Positions 16,922 through 25,236 of a DNA stretch of 64,000 nucleotides are shown one piece after another. This DNA comes from Brevibacillus reuszeri (GTDB lineage Bacteria > Bacillota > Bacilli > Brevibacillales > Brevibacillaceae): NCBI RefSeq assembly GCF_002897295.1, contig NZ_BEXF01000017.1, positions 1-64,000 on the forward strand, given 5' to 3'. A program made the translations under genes and the position numbers. The notes under the pieces are model-generated. The model had not been told where the DNA came from, made no database searches, and saw nothing but the letters and a program-made list of their open reading frames with translations. The stretch's first letter is position 1. The number at the start of each line of letters is the position of its first letter.

Positions 16922-18025
16922 ATGAGCAGTACAAACCTACTCTTAGAAGCGTATAATCGAACGGCATACCCACTCATTGGACATGGAAAAAGAAACATTC
17001 AAGTATTGAAGGACGTATTGAATGAGTTAGACGGTAAGATGGATAGTGATGTGTATGGTACAGGCGCCCTCATAGAAGATTTTCAAAACAAGATTGCAAA
17101 ATTTTTAGGAAAAGAAGCGGCTGTCTTTTTCCCAAGTGGAACGATGGCGCAGCAAATAGCGATGCGCATTTGGTCCGAGAAAAAAGGAATCAAAAGAGTC
17201 GCTTATCATCCGCTGAGCCATTTGGAAATTCATGAGGAAGAGGGACTAAAGCATTTGCACGGGATTGAATCAGTGCTCCTCGCAGATAAAACCAGGCTGA
17301 TTCGGCCGGATGATGTGCGGAATATGGACACGAACATTTCCTGCTTGCTGCTGGAATTACCACAGCGCGAGATCGGCGGCGAATTGCCTTCTTATGAAGA
17401 GCTGGAAGCGATCTCTGCTTTTTGCCGTGAAAAAGGAATTATTCTACATCTGGATGGAGCTAGGCTGCTGGAAGTGCTTCCTTATTATCAAAAGTCGGCT
17501 GAACAAATTTGCAGCCTCTTTGACAGCGTTTACATTTCTTTCTACAAAGGTGTCGGAGGAATTGCAGGAGCGATCCTGGCAGGTGACGATGCATTTGTAA
17601 AAGAGTCGGTCATCTGGAAAAGACGGCATGGCGGTGATTTGATCAGCCTTTATCCGTACATTCTCAGTGCGGATCATTACTTTTCGCAAAGGCTAGATCG
17701 GTTTAACCAATACTACGAGAATGCTAAAGAACTGGCTAGCCTGTATAACGAGTGCCATGGAGTTAAGACACGCCCCGTGATTCCAGTATCCAATATGTTT
17801 CATATTCATTTTTCTCTTCCAAAAGCAAAGGTTGAGCCTGTCTTGATTTCAGTTTATGAGGAAACAGGTGTTGGCTTGATCACACGGTTAAATCATATTG
17901 ATGATGAAACGAGCTATTGTGAAGTGAACGTCGGAGATCAATATGCCGACATTCCCAAAGAGGTTATTCACAATGCTTTTCAAATACTGAATCAGAGATT
18001 GGAAGCAGTTCTTCAGGAGAAATAG
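16922..18025 (+). CDS. PLP-dependent beta-eliminating lyase / threonine aldolase family enzyme
   Basis: The 367-aa protein has the fold-type I pattern of threonine aldolases: DVYGTGALIEDFQNKIA near the N-terminus, FFPSGTMAQQIA, the aspartate that pairs with the PLP ring nitrogen in LHLDGARLLE, and the Schiff-base lysine in SVYISFYKGVGG. It differs from classical short-chain L-threonine aldolases in several loops, so another beta-eliminating lyase activity is possible. The ATG at 16922 has AAAGGAG 12 bases upstream. A TATAAT with preceding TG lies near 16880. A methyltransferase gene follows 45 bp downstream. Confidence 0.8.
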   Translation: MSSTNLLLEAYNRTAYPLIGHGKRNIQVLKDVLNELDGKMDSDVYGTGALIEDFQNKIAKFLGKEAAVFFPSGTMAQQIAMRIWSEKKGIKRVAYHPLSHLEIHEEEGLKHLHGIESVLLADKTRLIRPDDVRNMDTNISCLLLELPQREIGGELPSYEELEAISAFCREKGIILHLDGARLLEVLPYYQKSAEQICSLFDSVYISFYKGVGGIAGAILAGDDAFVKESVIWKRRHGGDLISLYPYILSADHYFSQRLDRFNQYYENAKELASLYNECHGVKTRPVIPVSNMFHIHFSLPKAKVEPVLISVYEETGVGLITRLNHIDDETSYCEVNVGDQYADIPKEVIHNAFQILNQRLEAVLQEK

Positions 18026-18070
18026 ACCATTTTGCAAAAATAGGCAGGTTTAAAGCAGGGAGAGCTGACG

Positions 18071-18754
18071 ATGAATGAGAAGGAGCGCCAATTAGAAAAG
18101 AGCTGGATCGCGAATGCCGAAGCGTGGACTCAATCTGTACGGCAAAACCAGATTGAAAGTCGCAAGCTTTCGACTGATCAGGCAGTTATTGATGAAATCG
18201 TTTCGTTTAACCCGCGTAAAGTGATGGATGTAGGTAGTGGGGAAGGCTGGCTAGCACGAGCTTTACATAGTCGTGGAATGGAAGTAGTCGGGATCGAAGG
18301 CAGTGGGGAGCTGGTTCAGGTAGCTCAAGCTGCTGGTGGGGGAAGCTTTCATCAGCTGAGCTACGCGGATTTCTGCCAGAAACCAGCTCAGTTTGGCACT
18401 GATTTTGACCTTGCTGTATGCAATTTTTCGCTGCTTTCTGAAGAGATAACTGAGCTGCTGCAGGCACTTTCAACGATCCTAACGGCGCATGGTGTGATCG
18501 TCATTCATACGTTGCACCCCTATAACCTAACTGCTGAGGAGCGCTATGAGATCGGGTGGAGAGAAGAATCGTTCACAGGGATGGGGGAAGGCTACAAATC
18601 AGCGATGCCTTGGTATTATCGGACGATGAGCGCTTGGCTCAGTGAACTGCCAAAGGCTGGTCTTGAGCTTGTTCGCTGCACAGAGCCTATCCATCCGCGC
18701 ACAGGAAGACCGCTGTCTTTATTGATTATAGCGAAACCGCAAAGAGACAGCTAA
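18071..18754 (+). CDS. class I SAM-dependent methyltransferase
   Basis: The 227-aa protein has motif I VMDVGSGEGWLARAL (about 50-64) for SAM binding, the acidic end of beta-2 in VVGIEGSGEL, and the post-motif DFDLAVCNFSLL. The mostly conserved C-terminus with PWYYRTMSAWL suggests a small-molecule substrate like UbiE/Tam-type enzymes, but none can be named. It sits between the PLP enzyme and a small helical protein gene on the same strand. Confidence 0.8.
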   Translation: MNEKERQLEKSWIANAEAWTQSVRQNQIESRKLSTDQAVIDEIVSFNPRKVMDVGSGEGWLARALHSRGMEVVGIEGSGELVQVAQAAGGGSFHQLSYADFCQKPAQFGTDFDLAVCNFSLLSEEITELLQALSTILTAHGVIVIHTLHPYNLTAEERYEIGWREESFTGMGEGYKSAMPWYYRTMSAWLSELPKAGLELVRCTEPIHPRTGRPLSLLIIAKPQRDS

Positions 18755-18787
18755 CCCACTGACAAGTATGAAAGCGAGGAATTATCC

Positions 18788-19048
18788 ATGGAAAATAATA
18801 AAGAAGTGCTAGTACCAGAACTAGACGATCTGTTGTACAAATTCACAGAGCTGTTAACTGGGGAAGCTACTCCAGAGCGTGTCGAAATGGTCAAGGTATG
18901 GTGCCTTTATACGCATATGTCCAAAGCAATGCCACCACTCATTCAGCATTGGGCGAGTGAGCCAGACCATCAGGATGCCCGCAATCAGATTCGGGAAATC
19001 ATTGAACAGATCAAGCAGTGGAATCAGACGAAAAATCAAAAGCACTAA
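18788..19048 (+). CDS. small helical protein, DUF2573/YusU-like
   Basis: The 86-aa, all-helical soluble protein contains ELLTGEATPERVEMVKVWCLYTHMSK and MPPLIQHW, a pattern I associate with the short YusU/DUF2573 proteins of Bacillales. Function is unknown. AGCGAGGAA precedes the ATG and a strong terminator follows, making it the last gene of a three-gene plus-strand group. Confidence 0.55.
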   Translation: MENNKEVLVPELDDLLYKFTELLTGEATPERVEMVKVWCLYTHMSKAMPPLIQHWASEPDHQDARNQIREIIEQIKQWNQTKNQKH

Positions 19049-19058
19049 TGACTTAGGA

Positions 19059-19098
19059 AAAACACCAGTCCGACGCTTTGTCATAGACTGGTGTTTTC
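19059..19098. terminator. intrinsic terminator between convergent genes
   Basis: AACACCAGTC pairs with GACTGGTGTT around a 15-nt loop, with A5 on the left and TTTTCGCTTTTT on the right, so it can act in both directions. Confidence 0.75.
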
Positions 19099-19119
19099 GC
19101 TTTTTCATAGGCTGTAAAC

Positions 19120-20202
19120 TTACAAATAACGGGCGATTACTCGAACTAGCCTGGCAGGAAATTCATGCAGATCGGTAATGTCCAAAAATCTCTCGTTGCC
19201 ATAGATTTCACTGATGACATCCTTGTCCTGGCCAATGGCAGCTGCCAGAAACGTAATTCCCCTTCGTTCATAGCTGTCTATGGTTTGCTTAATGTCATTC
19301 GCGGCAAGGCTTCCGGTATAGACATCCATTGCTCGTGGTTGACCGTCACTAATGCTGATGAGCAGTTTTGTTTGATGCGGCAGGACCGCTAATCTTTCTG
19401 CCATGATGCGCAGTGCCATCCCATCGCGATTGTTGCTTCTGGCAGAGATTTTCATCAGTCGGAATCGATCTTGGGCATCTGGCTTGTCAAAGTCCGTATA
19501 GGCAAAGATCGACATTTGCTCCAGCTTGGAAACATCTGCTGTATCACCATATATTAGGATGGGGATATCGCACATTTGACAGTATTCGTAGACCGCAATG
19601 ACTGCTCGCTTAGCTGCTTCCAATCTTCCAAAAGCGGACATGGAGGCTGATTCGTCAACCCGTATTCCAACAGCAAGGGAAGGGGAGTCGGTGGGAGGGC
19701 GCTTCTTGGAAAAATACCGATAATCCTTGTAAGCAACGCTGTCTGCTTGAAATTTGCTTCCATAATAATGGTTCCGCGCAAATTCGGAGGATGTTTCATG
19801 CTCGAGCAGCGGGAGTGTCCCTCTGGCAATTTCCCGCACAATCGGAATGAGGCCGTTACTTAGTCGAACGTAATGCTGCTGATTTTCCGAATCGTACTCT
19901 GGACGATGAACGATCAGCTTCACCTTTTGATGGATGGAATCAGAGACAATCTCTCTTGCTGTCTGGTTCAGCTTCTTACGGAAATCACGTTCTTTTTGCT
20001 TCGCTTCCTCTGAGATAGGCTCAGGATTTGTTTGGTGATAGGTGGGAGAGCCGTTCCCGGCAGAATCCGAGCTTTCCATTTTCGCTGTATCATCAGCAGA
20101 AAAAGCAGAGCCTTCGTCGCTATCCGCAGACATTTTTAGAATGATCCCGTTTTTCTCTGCGTGGTCGTCTTTGTCAAAAGCAGTATCGTCTATACTTCCC
20201 AA
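19120..20202 (-). CDS. VWA (CobT-like) domain protein; frame joins the AAA ATPase across an A10 run
   Basis: The 360-aa frame has an acidic, low-complexity first 60 residues, a helical middle and a C-terminal von Willebrand A domain. The MIDAS motif is intact (DESAS at 183-187, with ISDGQP further on). Such proteins act with MoxR/CobS-type AAA ATPases as metal-chelatase-like or chaperone complexes. The first possible start is a TTG at 20202, 13 bp inside the end of the ATPase gene, with only a GAGGAAG about 14 bases upstream; the first ATG (20133) has no ribosome binding site. The frame continues open upstream to the A10 run at 20236-20245, so it may also be made as a fusion to the ATPase. 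Compared with usual VWA partners the N-terminus looks short. Confidence 0.8.
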   Translation of the reverse strand: MGSIDDTAFDKDDHAEKNGIILKMSADSDEGSAFSADDTAKMESSDSAGNGSPTYHQTNPEPISEEAKQKERDFRKKLNQTAREIVSDSIHQKVKLIVHRPEYDSENQQHYVRLSNGLIPIVREIARGTLPLLEHETSSEFARNHYYGSKFQADSVAYKDYRYFSKKRPPTDSPSLAVGIRVDESASMSAFGRLEAAKRAVIAVYEYCQMCDIPILIYGDTADVSKLEQMSIFAYTDFDKPDAQDRFRLMKISARSNNRDGMALRIMAERLAVLPHQTKLLISISDGQPRAMDVYTGSLAANDIKQTIDSYERRGITFLAAAIGQDKDVISEIYGNERFLDITDLHEFPARLVRVIARYL

Positions 20203-21332
20203 TGACTTGATCTCGACTTCCTCGTCACGATTTCGTTTTTTTTTTCGTCCACCGTGGCTTCCTCCAAGGCGGCAAACAAACCGTGATTTTTCAGAGCTTC
20301 TTCCAAAAGCTTGATTTCTTCACTGTCGGTTGTGATCTTGTAGATGACCTTGTGGTAAAGAGATTCTTTTGCTGAAGCACCTCTGGCGACAGCATCCGTC
20401 CAGTAGAAATAAGAGCGCATGCCAGCTACGCCTTTAATCGCATTGGCCCGGGTTGCTTTGTCTAGGGTAATAATGATGTCTGCTAAAACAGCCAATACCT
20501 TTTCATCCGTATAACGCGTTTTGGACATCGCTCGTTCCATCATGATTTCTTTCGTCGGCAGGTCCATTTTTTCCGCATGCTGAATCCTGTCGCGTAGCGC
20601 TTCGTTAAGTGGTCTTGCCCCGGCATAGCTTCGATTGGCCGTGATGACCGTTATGAAGTCCGGATGCCTGCGGACAATCTCTGTTGGCAGATTGATGCTG
20701 CCATCTGACTCCAGCGCAGAGTTGAGCGCCATTAATACGGCGGCATCCCGAATGACGTTTGGTTCTTGTATTTCCAAAAGGTAGCCATACTTATAGGCCC
20801 TCACGATTTCGGAAGGGTAGAAGCGATATTCTACCGCCTCGTTTTCCGGTGTCTCCTCAGCGAGCTTCAGCAATTGCTTCATTTTAATGGCGGCAGCCTC
20901 ATGAGTTATCCCCAGAGCGTCGACCAATATTTCCGTTGCGCTATGAAAACTGTCACTTGCATACAACGTTTTTAAAGCGATTTGGTCTGCACGCTCCAGC
21001 CTTTCTAAACGGTCGGAGGAAATGACCGGCAAAATGGCACCGATAATATCGGATTTATCCATATCGGCAAAGCAAGTCACTTTTGTATACGGAAGTCTAA
21101 AATTAGCCGACAACGCTTTGGCAAGCTGCGTCTTACCGGAACCCGCGTCACCCTCTAATAAAATGTTGGTGATCTTCATTTCTTTGCGATCCCAGTTGCG
21201 TTTTACCTCTGCACTGATCCGTTGTTCTGCCTCACTAACCCTATGCGAGGCAGGCTTTTTCCAGACTAGCTTTTGTTCGTCATCCGTCAGCAGGCGTGCC
21301 GGGGACAACACATAATGCTCGTGGTTATTCAT
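20190..21332 (-). CDS. MoxR/CobS-like AAA+ ATPase
   Basis: The 380-aa ATPase has Walker A GDAGSGKT at 61-68, sensor 1 in VITANRS, an arginine-rich NEALRDRI segment and sensor 2 in AGMRSYFYW. Walker B is unusual: GYLLEIQE has Glu where Asp is expected. A helical insertion of about 45 residues precedes it. The ATG at 21332 follows AGGAG. The last 15 residues after the A10 run (starting NEIVTRK) differ in character from the charged linker read in the -1 frame, which leads straight into the VWA protein. It is the third gene of a minus-strand operon after a DUF6530-like protein and an MFS transporter. Confidence 0.82.
   Translation of the reverse strand: MNNHEHYVLSPARLLTDDEQKLVWKKPASHRVSEAEQRISAEVKRNWDRKEMKITNILLEGDAGSGKTQLAKALSANFRLPYTKVTCFADMDKSDIIGAILPVISSDRLERLERADQIALKTLYASDSFHSATEILVDALGITHEAAAIKMKQLLKLAEETPENEAVEYRFYPSEIVRAYKYGYLLEIQEPNVIRDAAVLMALNSALESDGSINLPTEIVRRHPDFITVITANRSYAGARPLNEALRDRIQHAEKMDLPTKEIMMERAMSKTRYTDEKVLAVLADIIITLDKATRANAIKGVAGMRSYFYWTDAVARGASAKESLYHKVIYKITTDSEEIKLLEEALKNHGLFAALEEATVDEKKNEIVTRKSRSSHWEV
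20236..20245 (-). other. A10 slip-prone run joining the ATPase and VWA frames
   Basis: On the minus strand the ATPase reads GAC GAA AAA AAA AAC GAA; this contains A-AAA-AAC, a classical -1 ribosomal slippery heptamer, inside a run of ten A, which is also long enough for transcriptional slippage. A -1 shift (or one added A) fuses the ATPase in frame with the VWA protein, giving about 737 residues with a Lys/Arg/Glu-rich linker. Without a shift the ATPase ends 15 codons later. Confidence 0.6.
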
Positions 21333-21350
21333 AAAAATTTCTCCTATTCG

Positions 21351-22559
21351 TCATGATGCAGTTCTTTTTTGTGCCGTGCTGCTTTTCTGGGCAATAATCG
21401 GCGTCAAGAGCAGCGCCCCGACTACAGTCAAACCTCCGCTGACCATAAATACGGTCATCAGGGAGAAAGCATCCTTCAGGTAGCCGGAGAGGAACATACC
21501 GATCACCATCATCCCCATAAAGACGGGAGTAATCGTTCCAGATACACGGCCGATGAATGGCCCTTCGGTGTTTCGTACAATCAGCGTCTGGATTCCACCT
21601 TGAATGCAAGGATAAAACAAACCACTGATCACCAAGAAGACAATAGTCACCCAAATGCTCGTAGAGACGCCAATACCGACTGTGCAGACAGAGTTGATGG
21701 AAAGACCAATCAAGAGCAAGAGCTGTGGCTTTACCTTTTTGGCTATCCCCATAATGGCGATCCCACCTACCAGCATTGCCGCCCCATTTGTCATCACCAG
21801 CCACTGCAGAAATTGTTTGTCTTGACCCAAATTTTCCATGGCAATGAAGATGTGAAGGGGCTGGGTCAGTCCTGCTGCCAATCCGACAGCCGCAAAAGTC
21901 ATGCTAAGTGTTCGCAAGGATTGATTGTTTTTGATATAACCTAAGCCTGCCTTCATTTCCTGCAAAATGCTGGATGTGTTGCTGGACCGAGGTTCTTCTG
22001 TGTCCTGAGGGAGTGTAGATAATACTAGGGATGATCCTAGGAACAGTACGGCAGTCAAAATAAGAGGTACCTCAATGCCAAACTGGATGAAAATAAAGGT
22101 TCCGATCACCGGACCCAAAACAGTAAAGACGGCGACAATCGTTTGAGACAGAGCCATCACGCTAGGCAGTTGTTCGCTTGGCAGTTGCCGCTTGTACAGC
22201 TTCATGGCTGACGGCTGAGAAAATTGAGACAGACTGGCGGAAACAAACGATCCGATCAGAAGGGCAATCCATCCGCCATTCATAATCGCAAGCAGTACCA
22301 CTACGACGGACAAAGCAGACAGCAGATCACTCCAGACCATCGTCCGCTTTGGACGCCAACGATCGGCAAAAGTCCCGCCTATGATGGCAAAGAGAAAGAT
22401 CGGCGCAAATTCGGCAACGGAAATAAGTGAGATCGATACCGGATCATTATTGGTTAATTCTGTTATAAAAAGCAGGACAGCATAATTTCGAATCCAGATT
22501 CCAAGCTGCAGCAGCACCCTGGAGATGATAATCGTTCGAACGTAGCGATTGGAAAACAA
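21351..22559 (-). CDS. MFS transporter, DHA3-like 12-TM
   Basis: The 402-aa protein has about 12 hydrophobic segments and motif A-like GGTFADRWRPKRTM after TM2, typical of the DHA3/enterobactin-exporter-like MFS group. Translation starts at a TTG one base after the stop of the upstream gene, so it is probably coupled to it. It is the second gene of the operon that continues with the AAA ATPase and VWA genes; an exporter in this setting is unusual and its cargo is unknown. Confidence 0.82.
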   Translation of the reverse strand: MFSNRYVRTIIISRVLLQLGIWIRNYAVLLFITELTNNDPVSISLISVAEFAPIFLFAIIGGTFADRWRPKRTMVWSDLLSALSVVVVLLAIMNGGWIALLIGSFVSASLSQFSQPSAMKLYKRQLPSEQLPSVMALSQTIVAVFTVLGPVIGTFIFIQFGIEVPLILTAVLFLGSSLVLSTLPQDTEEPRSSNTSSILQEMKAGLGYIKNNQSLRTLSMTFAAVGLAAGLTQPLHIFIAMENLGQDKQFLQWLVMTNGAAMLVGGIAIMGIAKKVKPQLLLLIGLSINSVCTVGIGVSTSIWVTIVFLVISGLFYPCIQGGIQTLIVRNTEGPFIGRVSGTITPVFMGMMVIGMFLSGYLKDAFSLMTVFMVSGGLTVVGALLLTPIIAQKSSTAQKRTAS

Positions 22560-22560
22560 G

Positions 22561-23040
22561 CTAATACCCCATTTCTTTTAATAATCTTGACAACGTACGC
22601 AGCCTTTCTCCGATTAACTCATCATCATTGATCAGCGCCTGACTAAATCGTTTCATATCTTCGTGAATGTTCTCGTTATCCGTACAAACGGCAACATTGA
22701 GGGCAGCTCCCTGCAGGCCGATTCGGTCGAGGACGGGCTTCTCTAAATCATAAAAATGCTCGTAACGATAGGCATCGCGGAAATGGGTCAATGTCCGACA
22801 GATCAGAATGGATAAGTCAAGGACTCGATGGAGAGGCAGCACCTCTGAGTGTTCGGATTCATTTTCTTCTGTATTTGTGGATACTTTAGCAGTAACCATG
22901 GCACTTCGCAGGCCACCCTCCTGGAACACGCCTAGAGAAAGGCTTTGAGCGTCAGCGCTTCGGGCGAATCGACCATCTACCATATCGTAGTTTTCAGAGA
23001 TGATAACTGGATTATGATTGCGTGCAGTCATTTTTTTCAT
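22561..23040 (-). CDS. conserved protein of unknown function (DUF6530-like)
   Basis: The 159-aa soluble protein has the segments NPVIISENYDMVDGRFA, LSLGVFQEG, LPLHRVLDLSILICRT and FRDAYRYEHFYD, which I associate with a widespread uncharacterised family (DUF6530). The ATG at 23040 is nine bases after GAGAGG; two earlier in-frame starts are worse placed. It leads the operon with MFS, AAA ATPase and VWA genes. No catalytic motif is recognised. Confidence 0.65.
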   Translation of the reverse strand: MKKMTARNHNPVIISENYDMVDGRFARSADAQSLSLGVFQEGGLRSAMVTAKVSTNTEENESEHSEVLPLHRVLDLSILICRTLTHFRDAYRYEHFYDLEKPVLDRIGLQGAALNVAVCTDNENIHEDMKRFSQALINDDELIGERLRTLSRLLKEMGY

Positions 23041-23065
23041 TGTATTCATCCTCTCAGTGATTTTT

Positions 23066-23131
23066 AACAAACGAATTCGTTTTTGGTTTGTTATTTAATA
23101 AACATTTTAATTAAATGTCTATAAAAGTCAA
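23066..23131 (-). promoter_or_regulatory. promoter and palindromic operator of the DUF6530/MFS/AAA/VWA operon
   Basis: On the minus strand TTGACT (23126-23131) and TAAAAT (23104-23109) are 16 bp apart. Downstream lies a perfect 14-bp palindrome AAACGAATTCGTTT (23069-23082), inside a longer dyad with outer arms AACAAAC and GTTTGTT. A dimeric repressor is implied; no regulator gene lies in the operon. Confidence 0.55.
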
Positions 23132-23178
23132 TGATCAATTTATCTTTTTCATGTGTGAGGTTTTAGCGTTGGACAAAT

Positions 23179-23220
23179 AAAAAAAGGACACAGCCCCGCG
23201 TGAAACGGGCTGCGTCCTAA
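23179..23220 (-). terminator. intrinsic terminator of the sigma/anti-sigma genes
   Basis: In the minus direction GGACGCAGCCCG and CGGGGCTGTGTCC pair, followed by T7. Confidence 0.8.
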
Positions 23221-23230
23221 CATATTTACT

Positions 23231-24631
23231 TTACGGCTTCCAGGTAATTTGCTTGGATGCATCGATCAATTCATCCAAAGGAACGCCGTGTGCAGTTATG
23301 ACTACATAGACAGATTGATTATTTGTTTGTGCATTGAAATGAACGGCATGCTGGACAGCTGAATCTTTTTTGTCATGCTGTTCATACGATACAGCAATCG
23401 CTTGCTCTCCATTAATACTAAACAACTGGGTAGCAGAAAACGTACCTGGAATGGATAGACTGCGTTTTCCTTGCGTATTACGCACGACCTCGACCTTAAT
23501 CCAATCCTTGTTCCGATTATAGTTTGCTGCCAGGTGAGCAACCTTTGTACTCGTTTCCGATTCGTACTGAATGGAAATATCGCTCATCGCAAATCCATTC
23601 GTTGTAGTCGGCAATACCGGAACGGGCATATCGGATGCTTGTACAGCGGTATCTACATCTGAAAAGGTAGACAAAGTGATCTGTTGTTTAGCAGCTGGCA
23701 CAGGTGGACCTACCAGAGCGTTTTCAGTCGAAACGTCCTGTTTTGAATCAGGAACGGTTGCTGCAGTAATTCCGAATGCTTGCTCGCTGCCAGCAATGGA
23801 TGGGTTGGCATCGGCAGTAGCTCCTGCTGACGGATTGTCGTCTGGGGCAACAGCAGTGGAGCTCTGGCTGTTTGTTTTCGGTTCAGAAGCAGGCTTTTCA
23901 GCTCCATTATTGCGAGCCACCATGGGCACTCTGCTTTCTTTATTGGTCGCACGAGTTTCCGGAGGAGCAGCCTTGGACTGTTGATTCTCCATAGCAATCG
24001 CCCCTTCTAGTGGGGAAGTGGCAATTTTTGCTTGAGCTGGTGCGGCTGGTGGCGTCTCCTTTGCAATCGCCGTATTTTCCTCTACCGTCGACTGTTTCAG
24101 TGATGGCGCTTCGCTTGGCGGTGCACTTTTTTCCACGGCTGACTCTGGAGGTGAAGAAGCAGGTGCATTCGTTACAGGCTGTTCCATAGCCATTTTGTAA
24201 TTCACTGCGCCATTCGCTGCGGTAGTTGGGCTAGTTTCCAGTTGAGAAGCGCTTTGTATCTGATCGGTTTGAAGCTGTTGATAACCCATGAATCCTACTG
24301 CTAACAGAACAGCAGCTGCGCTGACCCAGGCGAATGAAGGGAAGCCTTTTGTCTTGCGCTTGCTGGTAATTGGTGTAGGTGGTTGTAGAGATACCGTTGC
24401 GGCATGAGGGGGCAAATTTTGCCCGGCAGTCTCGTAAATTGCCTGCATGATTCTCTCTTCCAGGTTCGCTTGTGGTAAAGGAACCTCTTTCAAGAACTGC
24501 ACCTCCTCTTCTGTTGTCATTTGTGTTTCAATCCAGACGATGCAATCCTCACAAGTTTCTATGTGGGAGAGCGTTTCGCTATCCGTGTCATCTAGATCTA
24601 GCCATGCTTTTCTAAATGCCTGGCAGTTCAT
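23231..24631 (-). CDS. anti-sigma factor with zinc-binding N-terminus and long Pro/Ala-rich extracytoplasmic region
   Basis: The 466-aa protein starts with a zf-HC2-type anti-sigma domain, HIETCEDC near residues 23-30 (H-x3-C-x2-C). One membrane helix follows at about 99-117. Residues about 130-320 are a low-complexity Ala/Pro/Ser/Gln spacer, and the last 110 residues form a folded extracytoplasmic domain. Topology is N-in, C-out. It overlaps the ECF sigma gene by 20 bp. By analogy with RsiW-like proteins it should hold the sigma factor until an envelope signal leads to its cleavage; the long disordered linker may be the cleaved region, which is inference. Confidence 0.85.
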   Translation of the reverse strand: MNCQAFRKAWLDLDDTDSETLSHIETCEDCIVWIETQMTTEEEVQFLKEVPLPQANLEERIMQAIYETAGQNLPPHAATVSLQPPTPITSKRKTKGFPSFAWVSAAAVLLAVGFMGYQQLQTDQIQSASQLETSPTTAANGAVNYKMAMEQPVTNAPASSPPESAVEKSAPPSEAPSLKQSTVEENTAIAKETPPAAPAQAKIATSPLEGAIAMENQQSKAAPPETRATNKESRVPMVARNNGAEKPASEPKTNSQSSTAVAPDDNPSAGATADANPSIAGSEQAFGITAATVPDSKQDVSTENALVGPPVPAAKQQITLSTFSDVDTAVQASDMPVPVLPTTTNGFAMSDISIQYESETSTKVAHLAANYNRNKDWIKVEVVRNTQGKRSLSIPGTFSATQLFSINGEQAIAVSYEQHDKKDSAVQHAVHFNAQTNNQSVYVVITAHGVPLDELIDASKQITWKP

Positions 24632-25181
24632 GTACGAGCCCCCCTTCCTTGCGGGTTAACAATTTTGCGAGTTCCTGGCGAGCGCGAAGGTAGCGAACGC
24701 GGGCGGTAGACTCGGCAATGCCGAGAAGTGTTGCGATTTTTTCGAACGGATATTCATGCGTGCACCGAAGCACGATTACTTCACGATAGGAGTCCGACAG
24801 CAAGGCAAACGCCTCTTCGATTTCACGACGCTGTTCTTTATTCATGAGCGATTCCTGCGGAGATTCGTCACGAGTAGTAGATGGTACGTAAGCGAGCTGT
24901 TCGTCGGAATCGTGAAATTTCCGTCGGCGTAGGAAGTCGATGCTTTTATTTCGTGCCAGCGTATGTAACCAGGACGAAAATTGACTGTCCCCGCGAAACG
25001 TAGAGAGCTTCTCATACGCTTTTACAAAAACTTCCTGAGTAATGTCCTCTGCATCGGAGCGATTGTTCACCATTTTGTAGATAAATACGTAGATCATATG
25101 CTGATATCGCTGGATGAGGTCGCGATACCCTTCGATGTCGCCTTGAAGAATCCGCTGAATGATTTCGGCGTCGGATTGCAT
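24612..25181 (-). CDS. ECF RNA polymerase sigma factor (SigW-like)
   Basis: The 189-aa protein has sigma region 2 (YQHMIYVFIYKMVNNRSDAEDITQEVFVKAY, residues about 25-57) and region 4 with its helix-turn-helix (YREVIVLRCTHEYPFEKIATLLGIAESTARVRYLRARQEL, split here for recognition near 130-170). The spacing is that of extracytoplasmic-function sigma factors close to SigW. The upstream promoter at 25211-25236 exactly fits TGAAAC-N16-CGTC, so the gene is almost certainly autoregulated. The anti-sigma gene overlaps its end. Confidence 0.9.
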   Translation of the reverse strand: MQSDAEIIQRILQGDIEGYRDLIQRYQHMIYVFIYKMVNNRSDAEDITQEVFVKAYEKLSTFRGDSQFSSWLHTLARNKSIDFLRRRKFHDSDEQLAYVPSTTRDESPQESLMNKEQRREIEEAFALLSDSYREVIVLRCTHEYPFEKIATLLGIAESTARVRYLRARQELAKLLTRKEGGLVHELPGI

Positions 25182-25210
25182 TGAATCTCCGGCCTCCCTT
25201 CCCTCTATGT

Positions 25211-25236
25211 GACGCTGGTTTTTTTAAAACGTTTCA
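25211..25236 (-). promoter_or_regulatory. ECF sigma autoregulatory promoter
   Basis: On the minus strand TGAAAC (25231-25236), 16 bp, then CGTC (25211-25214) matches the ECF/SigW-type consensus. The -35 element overlaps the stop codon of the upstream helicase gene. It drives the sigma/anti-sigma operon 30 bp downstream. Confidence 0.85.
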
